From Hysterangium stoloniferum (Eukaryota; Basidiomycota; Agaricomycetes; Hysterangiales; Hysterangiaceae): a stretch of 64,000 nt of DNA. This document shows positions 1 to 12,300 of this stretch, piece after piece. Position numbers and translations under genes: made by a program. The notes below the pieces were generated by a model. That model did no database searches. It was not told the DNA's origin and was given only the letters and a program-made list of their open reading frames with translations. Location of the stretch: the NCBI GenBank assembly GCA_015178975.1, contig WHVD01000168.1, positions 1-64,000 on the forward strand. The letters are read 5' to 3'. The first letter of the stretch is position 1. Every line of letters begins with the position of its first letter.

Positions 1-3000
1 CCGGAGTCAGCCAGACTAGTGCCTATTTTTGTTGAGGACCTGATAGGCGAGGAGTGGATTGTTGAAGGAATTGTATTACAAAATGAGGATGGCTCCATAT
101 TAGCCACCCCAATCACGGCAATTTCAAGGAATAGCACGTCAGTACCTTTGGCCAACCCGTCGTTAATCCCTAAGATTATCTGACGAGGGGAGACAATTGG
201 GATAATTCACGACCCCGCTCGTTGGGCTCATAAGCCCAAGTCACTTAAGGAGAAGGATTTAATGGTAGCCAGCGTGACCAAGATTGCACACCTTATTGAA
301 AGTCTCTCTCAACTTGAGGAGGACCGTCAATCTGCTTCAGAAAGGCCTAAGCCACCTGTCGAACCAGAGATTACGGACGATTTCGAACCGCCCGGTCCCA
401 AAACAGCCGCGGTGGCTGATAATGAGAAATTGGCCTCAGAAGATCTCCACAAGCTGGTTAACCTGGGACCAGATATACCAACGGAGATTCTGCCACATCC
501 TCAGATCAGTTTTGACTGAGAACGTTAAGGCTTTCGGAGTCGATGGACGTTTAGGGCAAGTGGAATGCAGAGTCCCTATCCCTTTGAAAGAGGGCGCCCA
601 GCCCATTTCCATGCCTATGTTCCCCTCTTCCCCTGCCAATCGGAGAGTTATAGACGAGCAAATGGATACCTGGTTTGAACAGGGTGTCATCGAGCCATCT
701 AAAAGTCCATGGGGGCACCGGCTTTCGTAGTTTACCGCAATGGTAAACCACGAGTGGTTATCGATTACCGGAAACTCAATCATCTTACTGTTCCAGACGA
801 ATTTCCTTTACCACGTCAATCGGAGATCATGCAAGCGTTGTCGGGGTCAAATGTCCTATCTTCTTTCGACGCGTTAGCTGGATTTACTCAATTAGAAATG
901 TTAGAGGATGATAAGCCCAAAACAGCCTTCAGATCTCACAGAGGGCTGTGGCAATTTAAAAGGATGCCGTTCGGGCTTAGAAACGGTCCCTCCATGTTTC
1001 AGCGCATTATGCAAACAGTTTTAGCACCCTATTTATGGATCTTTTGTTTGGTTTACATCAACGACATAGTAATATTCTCTAAAAATTGGGACGATCATCT
1101 GCTTCACCTAAATCAGGTGCTCGGCGCTATTGCTTCGGCCAGCATCACTCTCTCCCCCAAGAAATGTTTTATCGGATATAATTCGATCTTGTTGTTGGGT
1201 CATAAGGTATCCAGGTTGGGTTTCTCGACTCATCAAGAGAAAGTTCACGCTATATTGGAACTGGCCCCACCTACTAAGGTTTCCGAACTGCAACGGTTCC
1301 TTGGGATGGTCCTTTATTTTTCGGCATACATACCATTCTATTCTTGGCTGGTGTCTCCTTTATTCTCACTCCTGAAGAAGGGAACACCCTGGGTGTGGAC
1401 CGCTGAACATGTCAGAGCTTATGAGGATGTTAAAGCCGCACTAGGATCAGCACCAGTGCTGGGACATCCAGTAAGCGGGATGCCCTATCGGCTATATACG
1501 GACGCTTCGGATTTTGCCTTAGGCTGTTGTCTCCAACAAGTCCAGAAAATGGCTTTAGGAGACTTAATAGACACTAAGATCCACGCCCAAGCCAAACTGG
1601 CTTTCGACCGTGTGCAGGACATGCCATCCTTTGTTCATCAGTATAAAACCAAACAGCCCGAGATTGAGTGGTCAGACTCATGGGGATCCACTTTCGAGGA
1701 GACCGAGGTTACCGTTGAGCGAGTCATTGCATACTGGAGTCGCACACTGAAAAACGCTGAATGTAACTATTCCACTACTGAACGGGAAGCGTTAGCAGCA
1801 AAGGAAGGACTAGTTCATTTTCAACCCTTCATTGAAGGTGAACATGTTCTACTCATTACGGACCATGCAGCTCTGCAATGGGCTAGATCGTACGAGAACA
1901 CTAATCGTCGACTAGCCGCATGGGGGGCGATATACGCTGCATTTCCAGGTCTCGAGATCTTACACCGAGCAGGAAGAGTTCACAGCAATGTGGACCCACT
2001 GTCCAGACTCCCTCGAGTACCAGCTTTTGTGAGCCCCATTAGAGATGATTTACAAGCTATCACCTCAACCTCTTTGGACAAGAGTACTGAGGAAAATCTA
2101 TGGAAGGACGAACCTGCTAAGAAGGTGGTCTTCTCTACCATACACGATTCTATGGAACCTTTCGGAGCGACTCAAAAGGTCCAACAGTCAGAATGGGATT
2201 CCCATAACGCAGTAAGAAACGATCAGGAAGACAAGTCGAACTTCGCATTGCATCATCCTCAGTTGCTAATCAGTATCAAGGAGGGATACATAAATAAATT
2301 TCTAGAGGGATACACGAAAGATCCTGTTTTCAGGAATCTCTACGCTCTAGATACCCCTTCACCCAATGCGGTGGTTACTCCTTCTCACTACTTTGTGGGA
2401 GCAAACAGACTCCTGTACTTTCGTGACTCGGACTGGAAAAGTTGAGTCTGTGTGCCCAGTACCATGACTAACTCTATCTTAAGGTTGGTACATGATAACC
2501 CTTTTGAGGGAGCGCATGCCGGAGGCCAACGGTTCTTCAACCTGATGAAAGACCGGTTCTTTTGGCCAAAATGCTACAAGATTGCTTGTCGTACGCACGT
2601 ACCTGCGACATTTGCCAAAAAACCAAAGTTGATCGCACCGGTCGTCAAGGAGCCCTCAGACCTGCCGACGTACCTTTTAGGCCTTTCGAAGTAATTTCTA
2701 TGGACTTAATCACAGGACTACCCGACTCAGGGAAGGATTCTTATTCTGCAGTCTTCATCGCCATTGATAAATTGACGCATTTCACTATTACCTTACCTAC
2801 TTTCTCGAACCTTACAGCTGAAGGATTCGGATGAATATTTGTCAAACAAGTGGCCAGCCCCTTCGGACTGCCCTTTCGAATAATCTGTGATCGGGACAAG
2901 AGATGGACCTGCAGGTTCTGGCGGGAAGTCTGTAAGATTTATGGTACTACCCTCGCGGTATCTTCAGCTCATCATCCCCAGACGGATGGACAAATGGAGA

Positions 3001-3785
3001 ATATGAATGCGACCATAGAACAGATGCTTCGAGCCTATTGTGCTTCTGCTAAGGAGAGCTGGTCCCAATGGATTGAAGTGGTTGTCCACACGTACAACTC
3101 AACCGTTCACAGTTCCACAAACTACGCTCGGGCCTTCTTATTAATGGGATATCTCCCGAGAGGAATGTCTCGAGTTCTAGGAGGTGACGAACCCCTAGTT
3201 CCTAGAGAACTATCAGATAGCCCTATGGCCGATCAATGGATTCTCGAACTAGAAAATCATCGGCAGATGGCACAAGATTCGATCGCTCGAGCTCAGGAGA
3301 TTCAAGCACGAGCGTATAACAAGAAGCAAAGACCTGTAGAAGATATCTCCGAGGGAGACCTCGTATTGGTAAACCCCCACTCCCTCGAACTGGTGGAAGT
3401 CAAGGGAACTGGGAAGAAACTAATACAAAGATGGATTGGACCGTTTGAGGTGCTCGAGAAACTGAACCCTCAAGTATTTAGGCTTAAGATCCCCTCGGAG
3501 TATCTGATGCATCCAGTCATTAACCGGGACCATCTCCGAAAATATCAACCCTCTCCTCCCAATCTCGGTCCAAGACCCCAACTTGAGAACCTAAGAGAGT
3601 TGAAACCGGATCATGAAGAATATGAGGTCGAAGCTATTGTTGGGCACAGAAAACAGCGAAATCGCCTGCTATTTAGGGTACGCTGGAAAGGTTATGGACC
3701 TGAGGAGGATTCGTGGCTAAACAGTACTAACCTCAGAAACGCTCCGGCACTTCTGAGGGCGTACAAGGCGCTGTTCAAAATCTAA
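1..3785 (+). pseudogene. pol: Gypsy pol (protease end, RT, RNase H, integrase, chromodomain), family A, decayed
   Basis: Frame 1 is open from base 1 to a TGA at 181 (end of the protease region). The RT start is read in a second frame up to about 720, then RT and RNase H are open from 709 to 2445. Recognisable pieces are the RT core with KPRVVIDYRKLN and MPFGLRNGPS, the RNase H stretch YTDASDFALG, the integrase H2C2 region (CDIC, near 2620), integrase core residues in SMDLITGLP, ICDRDK and TDGQMEN, and a chromodomain with VRWKGYGPEEDSW near 3680-3720. The RT active-site box reads YIND where Y-x-D-D is required, so the enzyme should be dead even without the frameshifts. There is a stop at 2443, a frame change near 2560 and a TGA at 2832. 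Function inferred from family: element replication and integration. Confidence 0.9.
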
Positions 3786-4217
3786 CGACATATATGCGCT
3801 CGAGGAAGCATCTATTCTATCAATTATTCCATTTCTTTCGTAACTTCCTTCCAGAAACATTTCAGCCGTTCAGTGAGCCGTCTCATTGGTATCTATTCTC
3901 TTTCATTTTTACTCTCCTTCCAATCGGTTGGGACAACCCCTCGTTGACAGTGGAAATATTTTATTCAAAACCCGGCCACAATTACTGAACCTCATTTAAC
4001 GACCAACCGAGCGGAGTTTCAATTTAATATATATATAAAAAGTACACGTAAAATCGCATAAATTTTCTTTATCTTTCATACCACATCCTTCACCTATCTA
4101 CAGCTCTTCCATCTACCTTCCACTTCATCACCTTGCCGCGCTACGATATTCCCATTCCAGCAGAACAAGCAAGTCCTCCCTAAGTTCAAGAAGGTCCCGC
4201 GGGCCCCGATAGCCAGT
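3786..4217 (+). promoter_or_regulatory. Spacer between pol and the accessory ORF, with a TATA-like run at about 4028-4040
   Basis: This 432-bp stretch has no convincing coding frame. It contains an alternating TA run followed by four A residues (4028-4040), then a pyrimidine-rich leader up to the ATG at 4218. The same arrangement is recognisable in reverse in the second family A copy (about 29880-29930), so it is an ancestral part of the element. I infer a separate promoter for the downstream ORF; no transcript evidence is available here. Confidence 0.45.
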
Positions 4218-6550
4218 ATGTCCACGACTGGCGGGGCATTCATTACCCGCATGCCTCGTACAGACAATGTCGAGAGCAATCGAGGTACCTTAGGACCTAC
4301 CCCCTCGTCGACTTTCTCCTTTGATGCTGAGCCAAGGGGAGATAGTGGTACTGATTGGAGTAAGCCATTAGGGCACTCTTTCGGACCGTCGTCGGAAGAA
4401 GTTGCTGCTACCATGTGGAGGCAGGAAACGTTTATGGAGGAACATAATGCAAGGAGGCTCACCCGCAAGAGAGAAAGACACACTGAGTATAGAAGTCAGC
4501 AGGAAGCTAGGGGAGCAAGAGAAGGAGTCCCCTCCAAGAGGCAGCAGCGCGAGGACAGAATACGTTTCGGAAACAGAGCTTCCGCGCCGATCCTTCCCCC
4601 CCCGGGAGAGAAATGGGCCGACTTTGCAGAGACAGATGATAGCGAGGGTGGAACGCCTTGCGTTAGAACGACAGGAGCCAAGAGCTGGAAGGAAAAGGAG
4701 GGTACCATCTTCTATGACTGGGAATTACTCCGGCATATTAAGTTGCGACGAATAATCCTTACCCGAGGGGACGGTCAAGCATTGCCCCCACGAGAAAAGG
4801 GACATCGTAGGGGACCAATCGATTTTTCCTCGGATGAGGATGAGGAGGGAGACAAGGATAGGGATGATGCGTATAGCGTCCAATATCTGGGAGAGGACTG
4901 TCACGAAGGGTTCCTCCTCCCCTCAAAAGTTCGCTTCGTAACCAGCGACACCAACCAACGACAAATGCGGAGACCATCATCCAAGGTATGGAGGGGTCAT
5001 CGCCCTAGCCAACCGTCGCAGGAATGCGAACCTTCCCCGATTCCAGTCCCATGTCTTTCGCCGATGTCGAGGCCCCCTCCCGTCCTCCATCCTGCACACC
5101 CTCCCTCAGCCCCGATTCTAGCGCCTGGTCCACCCCCTTCCCCTAAGACTATACCGGTCTCTACTCCACTTCCGCTGTCACCGGCTATCCCTCCCGACTC
5201 TCCTTATTCATATTGCGTGTCCTTAGGTAGCCCCATCCACGAGCTTTCACAAGAGCGAATGGACATCGATTTGGACCCTCTTACACCGGACATCACCGTT
5301 CCAGCGACGAGCGGAAAAGCCAAGGAGATACCGAAGGCCACCACCCCTCTCCCAGAGCGATCCCCTATTCCTATCCCCATCTCTGACAGCCCGCCTTCCC
5401 CCACCGATCCCATCTCCACCACCTTCTGGACGCGAGTAGCTGTCAATTACCCTTCCGAACAGTTCCCCGTCGGAAGGGTACTATCACAGCTAGCGCCGGT
5501 ACTCCAGCAACCGGTCCTTCAAGGGAGCTGTGAAGAGTGGTAGAAGTTCAGACCGTTCTATATACGAAGAAATGAGTAGAAGAGGAGGATATTGACCTAT
5601 TCGGTGCAATATAGGAGAAAGTGAGAGAAAGAGCACAAGATGACGAAGGAGTCAACGAGTGCGATGGTTCGAGTGGAGGCCTCGACTATTACAGTTCGAG
5701 GCCAGAAGTATTCAGTAGTTCAGATAATGCTACCTATGTGGTAGCTGACACGTTACCCTGATCACTGTTCGTAGTAGACCTAGTTTGTGTCTTACGAGTG
5801 GTGGTTCTTGGGTTAAAGTGTGTCTGAGTTCTAATTGGTGCTGAGTGCACCCACAAGTATACACAATGCTTTGAACTAATGAAATATGCAATATTCGAAG
5901 AATATGAAAGATAGAAAAATATGAATAGAATATGTAAAATATAAATGAAATAAAAGGAGTGTTTTACCACAATGATACTGTGGTAAAAGCATACTCCTCA
6001 CAGGAGCCTTAAGGGTTGTTGCGGTCTCGCTCCGTTGTCCGAGATAATGAAGGACTTCTATCTCTCCTTCGAGGATCCCGCAGAGGGGGAGAACTTTGTG
6101 CGAGCAGCTCGGGGGGTTAAACTCTCTATGTTCCGGCATATCATAGTGGAACCCCACCGTCTGCCCCCAGACTCAGCGAGTGTCCTCTCTATTGCTGGCC
6201 TTGTAGATCTACTCGAGGCCCTCGTCCTGACGCCTCCCATAGAGACCCCTATGCAGCCACAGGTTCCTGCCCCGTTACCCGCATCTTCATCTTCCCTCCC
6301 CAATGCTCCTCTTCTCGCGCAAATTTCTGCTCCCCCGATTAGTGTGCGCGCAGTCATTCGTTGCAGGGAGAAGGCTTACAGACGCTGGGCCGACTCCTTG
6401 CACAGGGATTCTAGTGATTTGGCTCGAGCGAGAATAGCCGAGTCCTTCAGAGTAAAACGGGAACGATGGGGAAACATCATTTTGGACCTAGGGGGATCCT
6501 CACAGGCAGCTTGGGGCGGCGTCCCAGACGCTCTCCGACACCTTGTATAG
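4218..6550 (+). pseudogene. Post-pol accessory ORF of family A, interrupted by solo LTR J
   Basis: An ATG at 4218 opens a frame that runs into the J solo LTR and stops at 5541-5543. If the LTR and one copy of its GGAGC duplication are ignored, the frame continues without a break from 6008 to the stop at 6550, giving about 617 codons in total. I recognise no domain. The N-terminal part is charged (basic stretch RRLTRKRERH near residue 75), the middle (roughly residues 270-390) is Pro/Ser rich, and the C-terminal part has a mixed helical look with RCREKAYRRWADSL. It lies between pol and the polypurine tract, where simple Gypsy elements have only a short untranslated region. It could be an envelope-like or accessory protein, but no signal peptide or membrane segment is evident. 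Function unknown. Confidence 0.65.
5529..6002 (-). mobile_element. Solo LTR, family J (474 bp), with 5-bp target duplication GGAGC
   Basis: The unit starts TGTGAAGAG and ends CTCCTCACA on the plus strand, and is flanked by GGAGC at 5524-5528 and 6003-6007. A 5-bp duplication with TG...CA ends is typical of LTR retrotransposon integration. No internal region remains, so it is a recombined solo LTR. It holds a perfect 10-bp stem with a 7-base loop at 5962-5988. By its ends (TTCTTCGTATATAGAACGGT-like sequence near the 3' terminus) it is related to families A and B. Confidence 0.9.
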
Positions 6551-6575
6551 CACATCCCTTCGAACTGGGGGGCAC

Positions 6576-7215
6576 TGTGAAGGGTATGCATATATCATGA
6601 TTGGACTGTGGAATAATACATATATTATAGTATTTTATTATTTAGTTCTTACTCTTTTTCCCTAACTCTCTATATCTTTCAAGCATACCCGTATTTCTTA
6701 GTTTGAAGTCTTGTGTATATCTATGGGCGCTCTCGGCGCTAAATCTCAGACATCTTTTTACCCAGCAGACACCACCTCGTAAATGACCCAGACATCGAAT
6801 AGCGAGAGGTGTCAAGGGTAACATCTAAGCTACCTATAAGGGTAGCGTTCTCTAGTCTCCTGACATACTTTGGACTCGAACCGTGAAGGTCGAGTTCCAC
6901 TCTAAAGTCTTTGCACTCGTTGACGCTATAGTCGACTCGCGCTATTATCTCTTTACTTCAGATATTCGGCTTCTCGTTGATTATCTATTTACATTTAGCT
7001 ATGAGTTGCACCATAAAGGTCAACTCTTCGTTCTCTCATTCTAACCGTCAAGAGCAACTGTACAGTTGCTCTTGTGACGTGTAGCGTGTCTCCTTGCTAG
7101 TACTGTCAATCTAGCAATTTACAGTATTGTACTGAACGGTCAATACTTTCTAATAGTAGTTGAATAAACACTATTCTTCGTATATTGAGCAGTAGGAATC
7201 TAACGACTCTTCACA
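6576..7215 (+). repeat. 3' LTR of the family A Gypsy element (640 bp)
   Basis: Starts TGTGAAGGGTATGCAT and ends GACTCTTCACA, and is preceded directly by a G-rich polypurine tract. Sister copies are at 23940-25725 (interrupted) and 30538-31178 (reversed). A perfect 26-bp palindrome lies at 7049-7074. Confidence 0.9.
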
Positions 7216-9397
7216 CAAAGTGAAGAGGTAAAAAGTTGAAAGAGATGTCGAAGGATGGCAGATATGATCAGATGTGATGAGTATGCTGAAGCATGGACAG
7301 ACACGAATACATACCAAATCTAAACAAATGGGCTCATGTGTGCAGTGTCTTCATGCTCAACACTTCCCCTCGCCGCTCTACTCCTCCTGTCACGTAGGTT
7401 CCTCCCATAAGCCTAGAAGGCAACTGCAAAACAGTGAGCTAAAACAAAGCTCCTAGTCGAAGTTGCTTACATAATCAAACATACTTTTCACTCATAGGCT
7501 CGAGTGTAGTTTACTCGATTACCTTTTCGCACTGAAGGGAATAATATATTTTTTGTTTAATGGTATATAATTAATAATAGGACATTATGGAGTTGGCAAG
7601 TGTGTTGGTTTCATAACAAACCACATGATAGTCACTTTCACCCATAATATAATTGCAAGACCCGTCATCCAGCAGCCCTGAATGCAATAAAACCCACTGA
7701 AAAAGTTCTGTTGTATGTGAAGAGAATGAATAACAGTCAATATAAGCTACACATAATTTTTTAGGTTGGATTTTAAACATAAGTCGCAATTAAGTGACCT
7801 ACAAGGCCTAATTAAGTTAACCGAGCTTAATTTTAAGGCAAATTTTAACGAATTTTAATGAATTTTAAGGGCTCGCATCAACAAACCAGGTGATTTTATA
7901 GTACAAAGATGGCTGCTAGACCTTTTCTTTACTATTAAAAAGCCAACTATCCATTTTCTATAATATTTGAAGTGAAATATAGGCCCAACATACCAAATAA
8001 GTTTCATCGAATGGTCTATTGCCTTAAGCGCATGTTGAAGAATATAAGCTGACCCATTTCGTATGACTATATGTATGATAAATGCTACATAAAAGATGAA
8101 TTAAATTCAAAATTATTTCCAGTGAAACTGGTGATGTAGTCAACTATGAGTCTCATCCATTGTAAGATTTGAATAAATTTAAGAACCGTCTAAGAACAGT
8201 GGCCTGTGTATGAATTTAATTCTACAAGAGAAATGGCTGCTGAGGATTAAATCTTTACATTTCTAGGCTTTGCATTCAACTCGGAATGAGATTGGGAAAC
8301 TGTCACAAAGTAGTTTAGGCAGATGATCTATCTGATCACTATTTTTTACTTTCTATGCATTAAAAAATTACAGTGCTGATTTTGTCAAAATGATCTAAAA
8401 GAAATTCAAGAGAATGATTGTGCCATCTTAAATAAATCTATTCATTCAATTTTTTTTTTGTTCAGTGAAAAATGAGCATGACCCAATGGTGTTTAGGACA
8501 CGATGAAGGGGTTAGAGTGGGCGTTTGAGTGCGTTCACGGCAGTGTCTGAGGAATGATCCTACACTATCCTGCACTATCCCAATTTTAAGCGGTTAGCAA
8601 ATTTTAACACCAAAAGGCTTAAAATATCGGAGTTAAGGGGACTTAAGTTGACTAAAACTATTTTGTTACCTATATTGTACTTTGATAGTCAATATACTGT
8701 TGTGTCATACCTAGACGGTTGATATTCTTTATATATAGAGCAGTCAGAACTTCCACAACTCTTCACACCAATACACCAGGTTCTGTTTAGTAGCATGATT
8801 AAAATGGTAGAATCTTTATAAACCCAAGATATTTTATCTCAAGGATACTAGGACTAACTTAACTGGTACAAGTGCTCCAGCTGGATAGGAATGAGATGAG
8901 CAGATGAAAATTTATTGATCAACTCTTAAGTTCCAAGAATAATGCATAGAGACAAGGTATGTTTATTTGAAATCTGAGCACAAACTGGGATGCTACATGC
9001 ACCCAGCTTGTTGATAGATGCTAGGATGCTTAGAGTAACTAAATGTCAAAAACGAGATGCCCCAGAGTCATACGAGCAACATGAATGCCATTGTACCAAT
9101 TGCACCATGTGGTGTGCCATTGTGTCAGAAGCCATAGAGCGAAACATAACCTTGAATTAAAGAAGTCCCTGGTCAGACATAGCAAAGAAAGCCAACAAGT
9201 AACTGAGAACGGTGCAGCTACACATGAGAGTTGAAGGGAAAGAGTGAGACCGCAGAATTGCCGAAATAGGCCCTTGTGGCGAACCCGACAGTCGCGGCCA
9301 ATTCCGGACACCCTGTAATACATCGAGCAGAACAGGCGACTCGTCGCGCTAACGGGACTCAATCCTTCGACCTCAATTCTTCTTTCTTTCTATTCCC
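7216..9397. other. AT-rich intergenic region upstream of MED13
   Basis: No gene is recognised. The stretch is AT-rich, with several AATTTTAA-type words around 7780-7880 and 8580-8640. A short piece of a family B LTR end is present at 8687-8767. The MED13 promoter should lie in the last few hundred bases; a pyrimidine run at 9376-9396 directly precedes its ATG. Confidence 0.6.
8687..8767 (+). repeat. Fragment of a family B LTR (3' end only)
   Basis: The sequence from AGTCAATATACTG to CTCTTCACA matches the right end of the intact B LTR at 58494-59134, including the motif around GGTTGATATTCTTTATATATAGA. It is truncated on its left side. Confidence 0.6.
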
Positions 9398-12300
9398 ATG
9401 TCGCCCTCAACTCGAAATAACAAACTTCCTCGTATAACTGAACATTCTCAGCTACTTCTATCGACCATATATCTTCCGCCACAGCCCTCGATATCATATA
9501 CGAAATTCGTCCCAGCTCTTCATCAGGAACAACCTCATAAGTTGGTCGACTTAGCCAGGCAGAAAATCGTTAATGATACCCGTCGATGTGCTAAGAGCAT
9601 CACAGACTCGCTGTTGCCGATTGTGTGTGTCGGGAAGGGAGACGTATGTCTGTGGGTTTTCTTTATATCATCTCAGGTTAAGGCCTTAGGGCAAAATCCA
9701 ATTGGAAAAGGAAAAGACAAAGAACATGCCGTGGTTCTGAGTGAGCTCGAAGATTTGGCATTTGATGGTCTACAACGTGCGTAACTTCTGTTTACACCTT
9801 CTAACACTGATTTATTGATGATTTAGGACGAGAATTGTCTTTTTTCAATCCTTCTGGCTTGTATCCTTGCTCAGCAGAGTGTGCTAAATTACCCCTTCCA
9901 TGCTTAGCCTGTACAGGTGTGCCACCAACTTCTACAACCCCATCACGCACGGAAGCCTCTGCTTCTTCATCTCCTACAACTCTCCTCCCTAGAATACCTC
10001 TCAGGCGAATCTATTCTCTGTTTATTGACGCAGTCCGCGATAGACTAATTGATGACATTTGCATACAAAGTCAATCGAATGAGAACAAGGGTGTCACCGG
10101 AGCGTCGAAGTTGACATCAAATCCCGTACGGCTTGGATGTGGCTTCTTAGCAGCTGAGCAGTGTGTAGCACCCCTTTGGGGAGGTAGTTGGGAACGTCAA
10201 GCTCAAGCGCGGCAAGTCTCATCAATTTATGTGTGTGAATGTTGATCTGATTATAATTTAGACCTTTAATACATACAGCTATTGATGTATACCTCTCACC
10301 GATGGCCATTCACGTACGCTCCCTTCCTACAGTGACTAGGCTGCTTCCGCTCCCACCGTTTCATCATCCATCGTCGTCAACCCAGCCATCTACATCTACG
10401 CCGGTATCACATGCAACGCTCAACCCACCGGCGCTCACTCCAGGTACACCTGTCTTACTTGCACCTTACCCAACACCTGCATTCTATGTCTCTACACATC
10501 CCGCCGTATCCATACCCAGCTCTCTCCGTGCACAGTTTTGGGATGCGCTCTCTGGCCTTGGGGCATCTGCATCTCCCTCGTATACTGGCTCTGATTTTTC
10601 TGGCATGAACCCATCGGCTTATAATAATGGCAAAACACTGCCCGTTAGCCTAAACAACTCTCACACTGTCACAGATATATTCATCCTAGTGTATATCCCT
10701 GTTGTTAACCCACAAGGTGAACATAAAGGCGTTGCGGCTCTATGGCCTGCTCACATTACCTTCATCGACACCAGCCCAACGAGGATACACCTTACCACCT
10801 TGCCCGAAATACCTGGGATGGTGACTCTTTTAACACCACCGCGTGGATCAACCGATTCGGCCCTTCTGCCCACTACTTGCCTCAAACCAGTCCCACCTAT
10901 GGCTCGACGACGCGCCTTTCCGCGCGGATCATCGTACCACCTTTCACATTCCCAGCGTTCTTTCCGTGCGCTCGAGCTGTCCGCCTGTAAACGAGCTCCA
11001 GGGATCCCTATACATAATACAGCTAAAAATACAGCGGGTTATGTCGAGAACGTAGCTAAAGAGCGCGAAAAGGAACGCGAGCGGGCTAATCAAGAACGGA
11101 TCCGTCGAGAACGGGAGTTGAAAGAAGGGAAATCGTCTTCAATAGCTGCAACATCAACAACTATCTCGACCATCAATCCTCCTCAAACGATTCTACCGTC
11201 CACAGATATTGCAGGACCAGTCGTGGCATCTCCAAAGATAGCGGGAGATTCTTCCCGCTCAATTTTAGGCTGGCATTCTGTATCTACGGATTTTTTTGCC
11301 AAACTTGCGCAAGAGAACATTGTCAATTCGTTCTATCCTTCCCCCCCGGACTGGAATCCCAATTCGACAACTATGGATACTTCGTCAAGTCACGCCGCGA
11401 CGAACCCGACAGGTTCTGATACGACCGCACTCCCCCAGGCAGGATGCCAATCGGAATCGGAAGATACCCAAAAAGACGCACTAGACAGCCTAGATTTGGG
11501 TATGGATCTTGACGTGAACGATATGAAAATGAGCATTAGTCTCACGCAGTCAATAGGCATACTGGATGTTAATATGGATGTCAGCCTAATGGACAGTGGA
11601 TTCGGAAATTACAGCGACGCTTTTACAGATGACGATTTCAACTACTTTGACACTGCCCCAGAACCGGAGCCGATGTCAGTTTTAACTCCAGGTCTCATAG
11701 CAGATACGTCCTTGAATATTGAAGAGAGTGACATGGACAGATGGCTGACAACCGGGCTTGCAAGGGATGGGATGCGGTCCATTATGCCGAGCTCGAGTGA
11801 TGCAACCGCTCGTTTGGTAGACGCAATGGCACTGTCAGACGACGAAAAAGAGCCTCCAGCTCCTGATTTGATTCCCTCGTCCCCTGCGAAGACACCTTCA
11901 TCACCTGGTAATCCTCCGACGCCCTCTTGGACCTTTAACTCCCCTCCTCCGATTCATTCCGCAAAGAGCATGTTTGAACCTATATACTTCGGTGATCGAC
12001 ATCACATGGCAGATGGAAAGTATATGGATGTCCGAGGCAAGTTTGCTTTTCCCGATGTGTTGCCCAGATCAGTTCCTTTGGCAGATCGGGCGCCGGACCT
12101 TAGCAATGGTTACAATAACAAGGAGGACGGGTGGAAACTGCGTTACGATGCTATTACAGATCCTCGCGTTGGCGTTATCAAACGTCTTAGAGGCGTCAAG
12201 CGAAAGCAACATAACCGACCGTTTTCTTCAAAAACAGTCGATGGTCGATTACGTGACGAAGAATGGGAAAATGTACATGACTATAATGATGATGCAGAGG

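Larger units (their letters stand above)
1..7215 (+). mobile_element. Family A Ty3/Gypsy chromodomain retrotransposon, 5'-truncated by the window edge
   Basis: Reading left to right this is a protease remnant, reverse transcriptase, RNase H, integrase and chromodomain (to 3785), a spacer with a TATA-like run, a long accessory ORF (4218-6550), a polypurine tract (about 6563-6575, containing GGGGGG) and a 640-bp 3' LTR (6576-7215). The order RT-RNaseH-integrase-chromodomain is diagnostic of Gypsy chromoviruses. The 5' LTR and gag lie left of the window. No 5-bp duplication can be tested because only the right flank (CAAAG) is visible. The copy is old: pol carries several frameshifts and stops, and a foreign solo LTR (5529-6002) sits in the accessory ORF. 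Related pieces occur at 23940-26750 (LTR and gag) and 29456-31960 (integrase, chromodomain and accessory ORF start, reversed). Confidence 0.9.

Noticed and set aside
9039..9362. Minus-strand 107-codon frame upstream of MED13
   Set aside because: No motif, no plausible context, and it overlaps the expected promoter of MED13.
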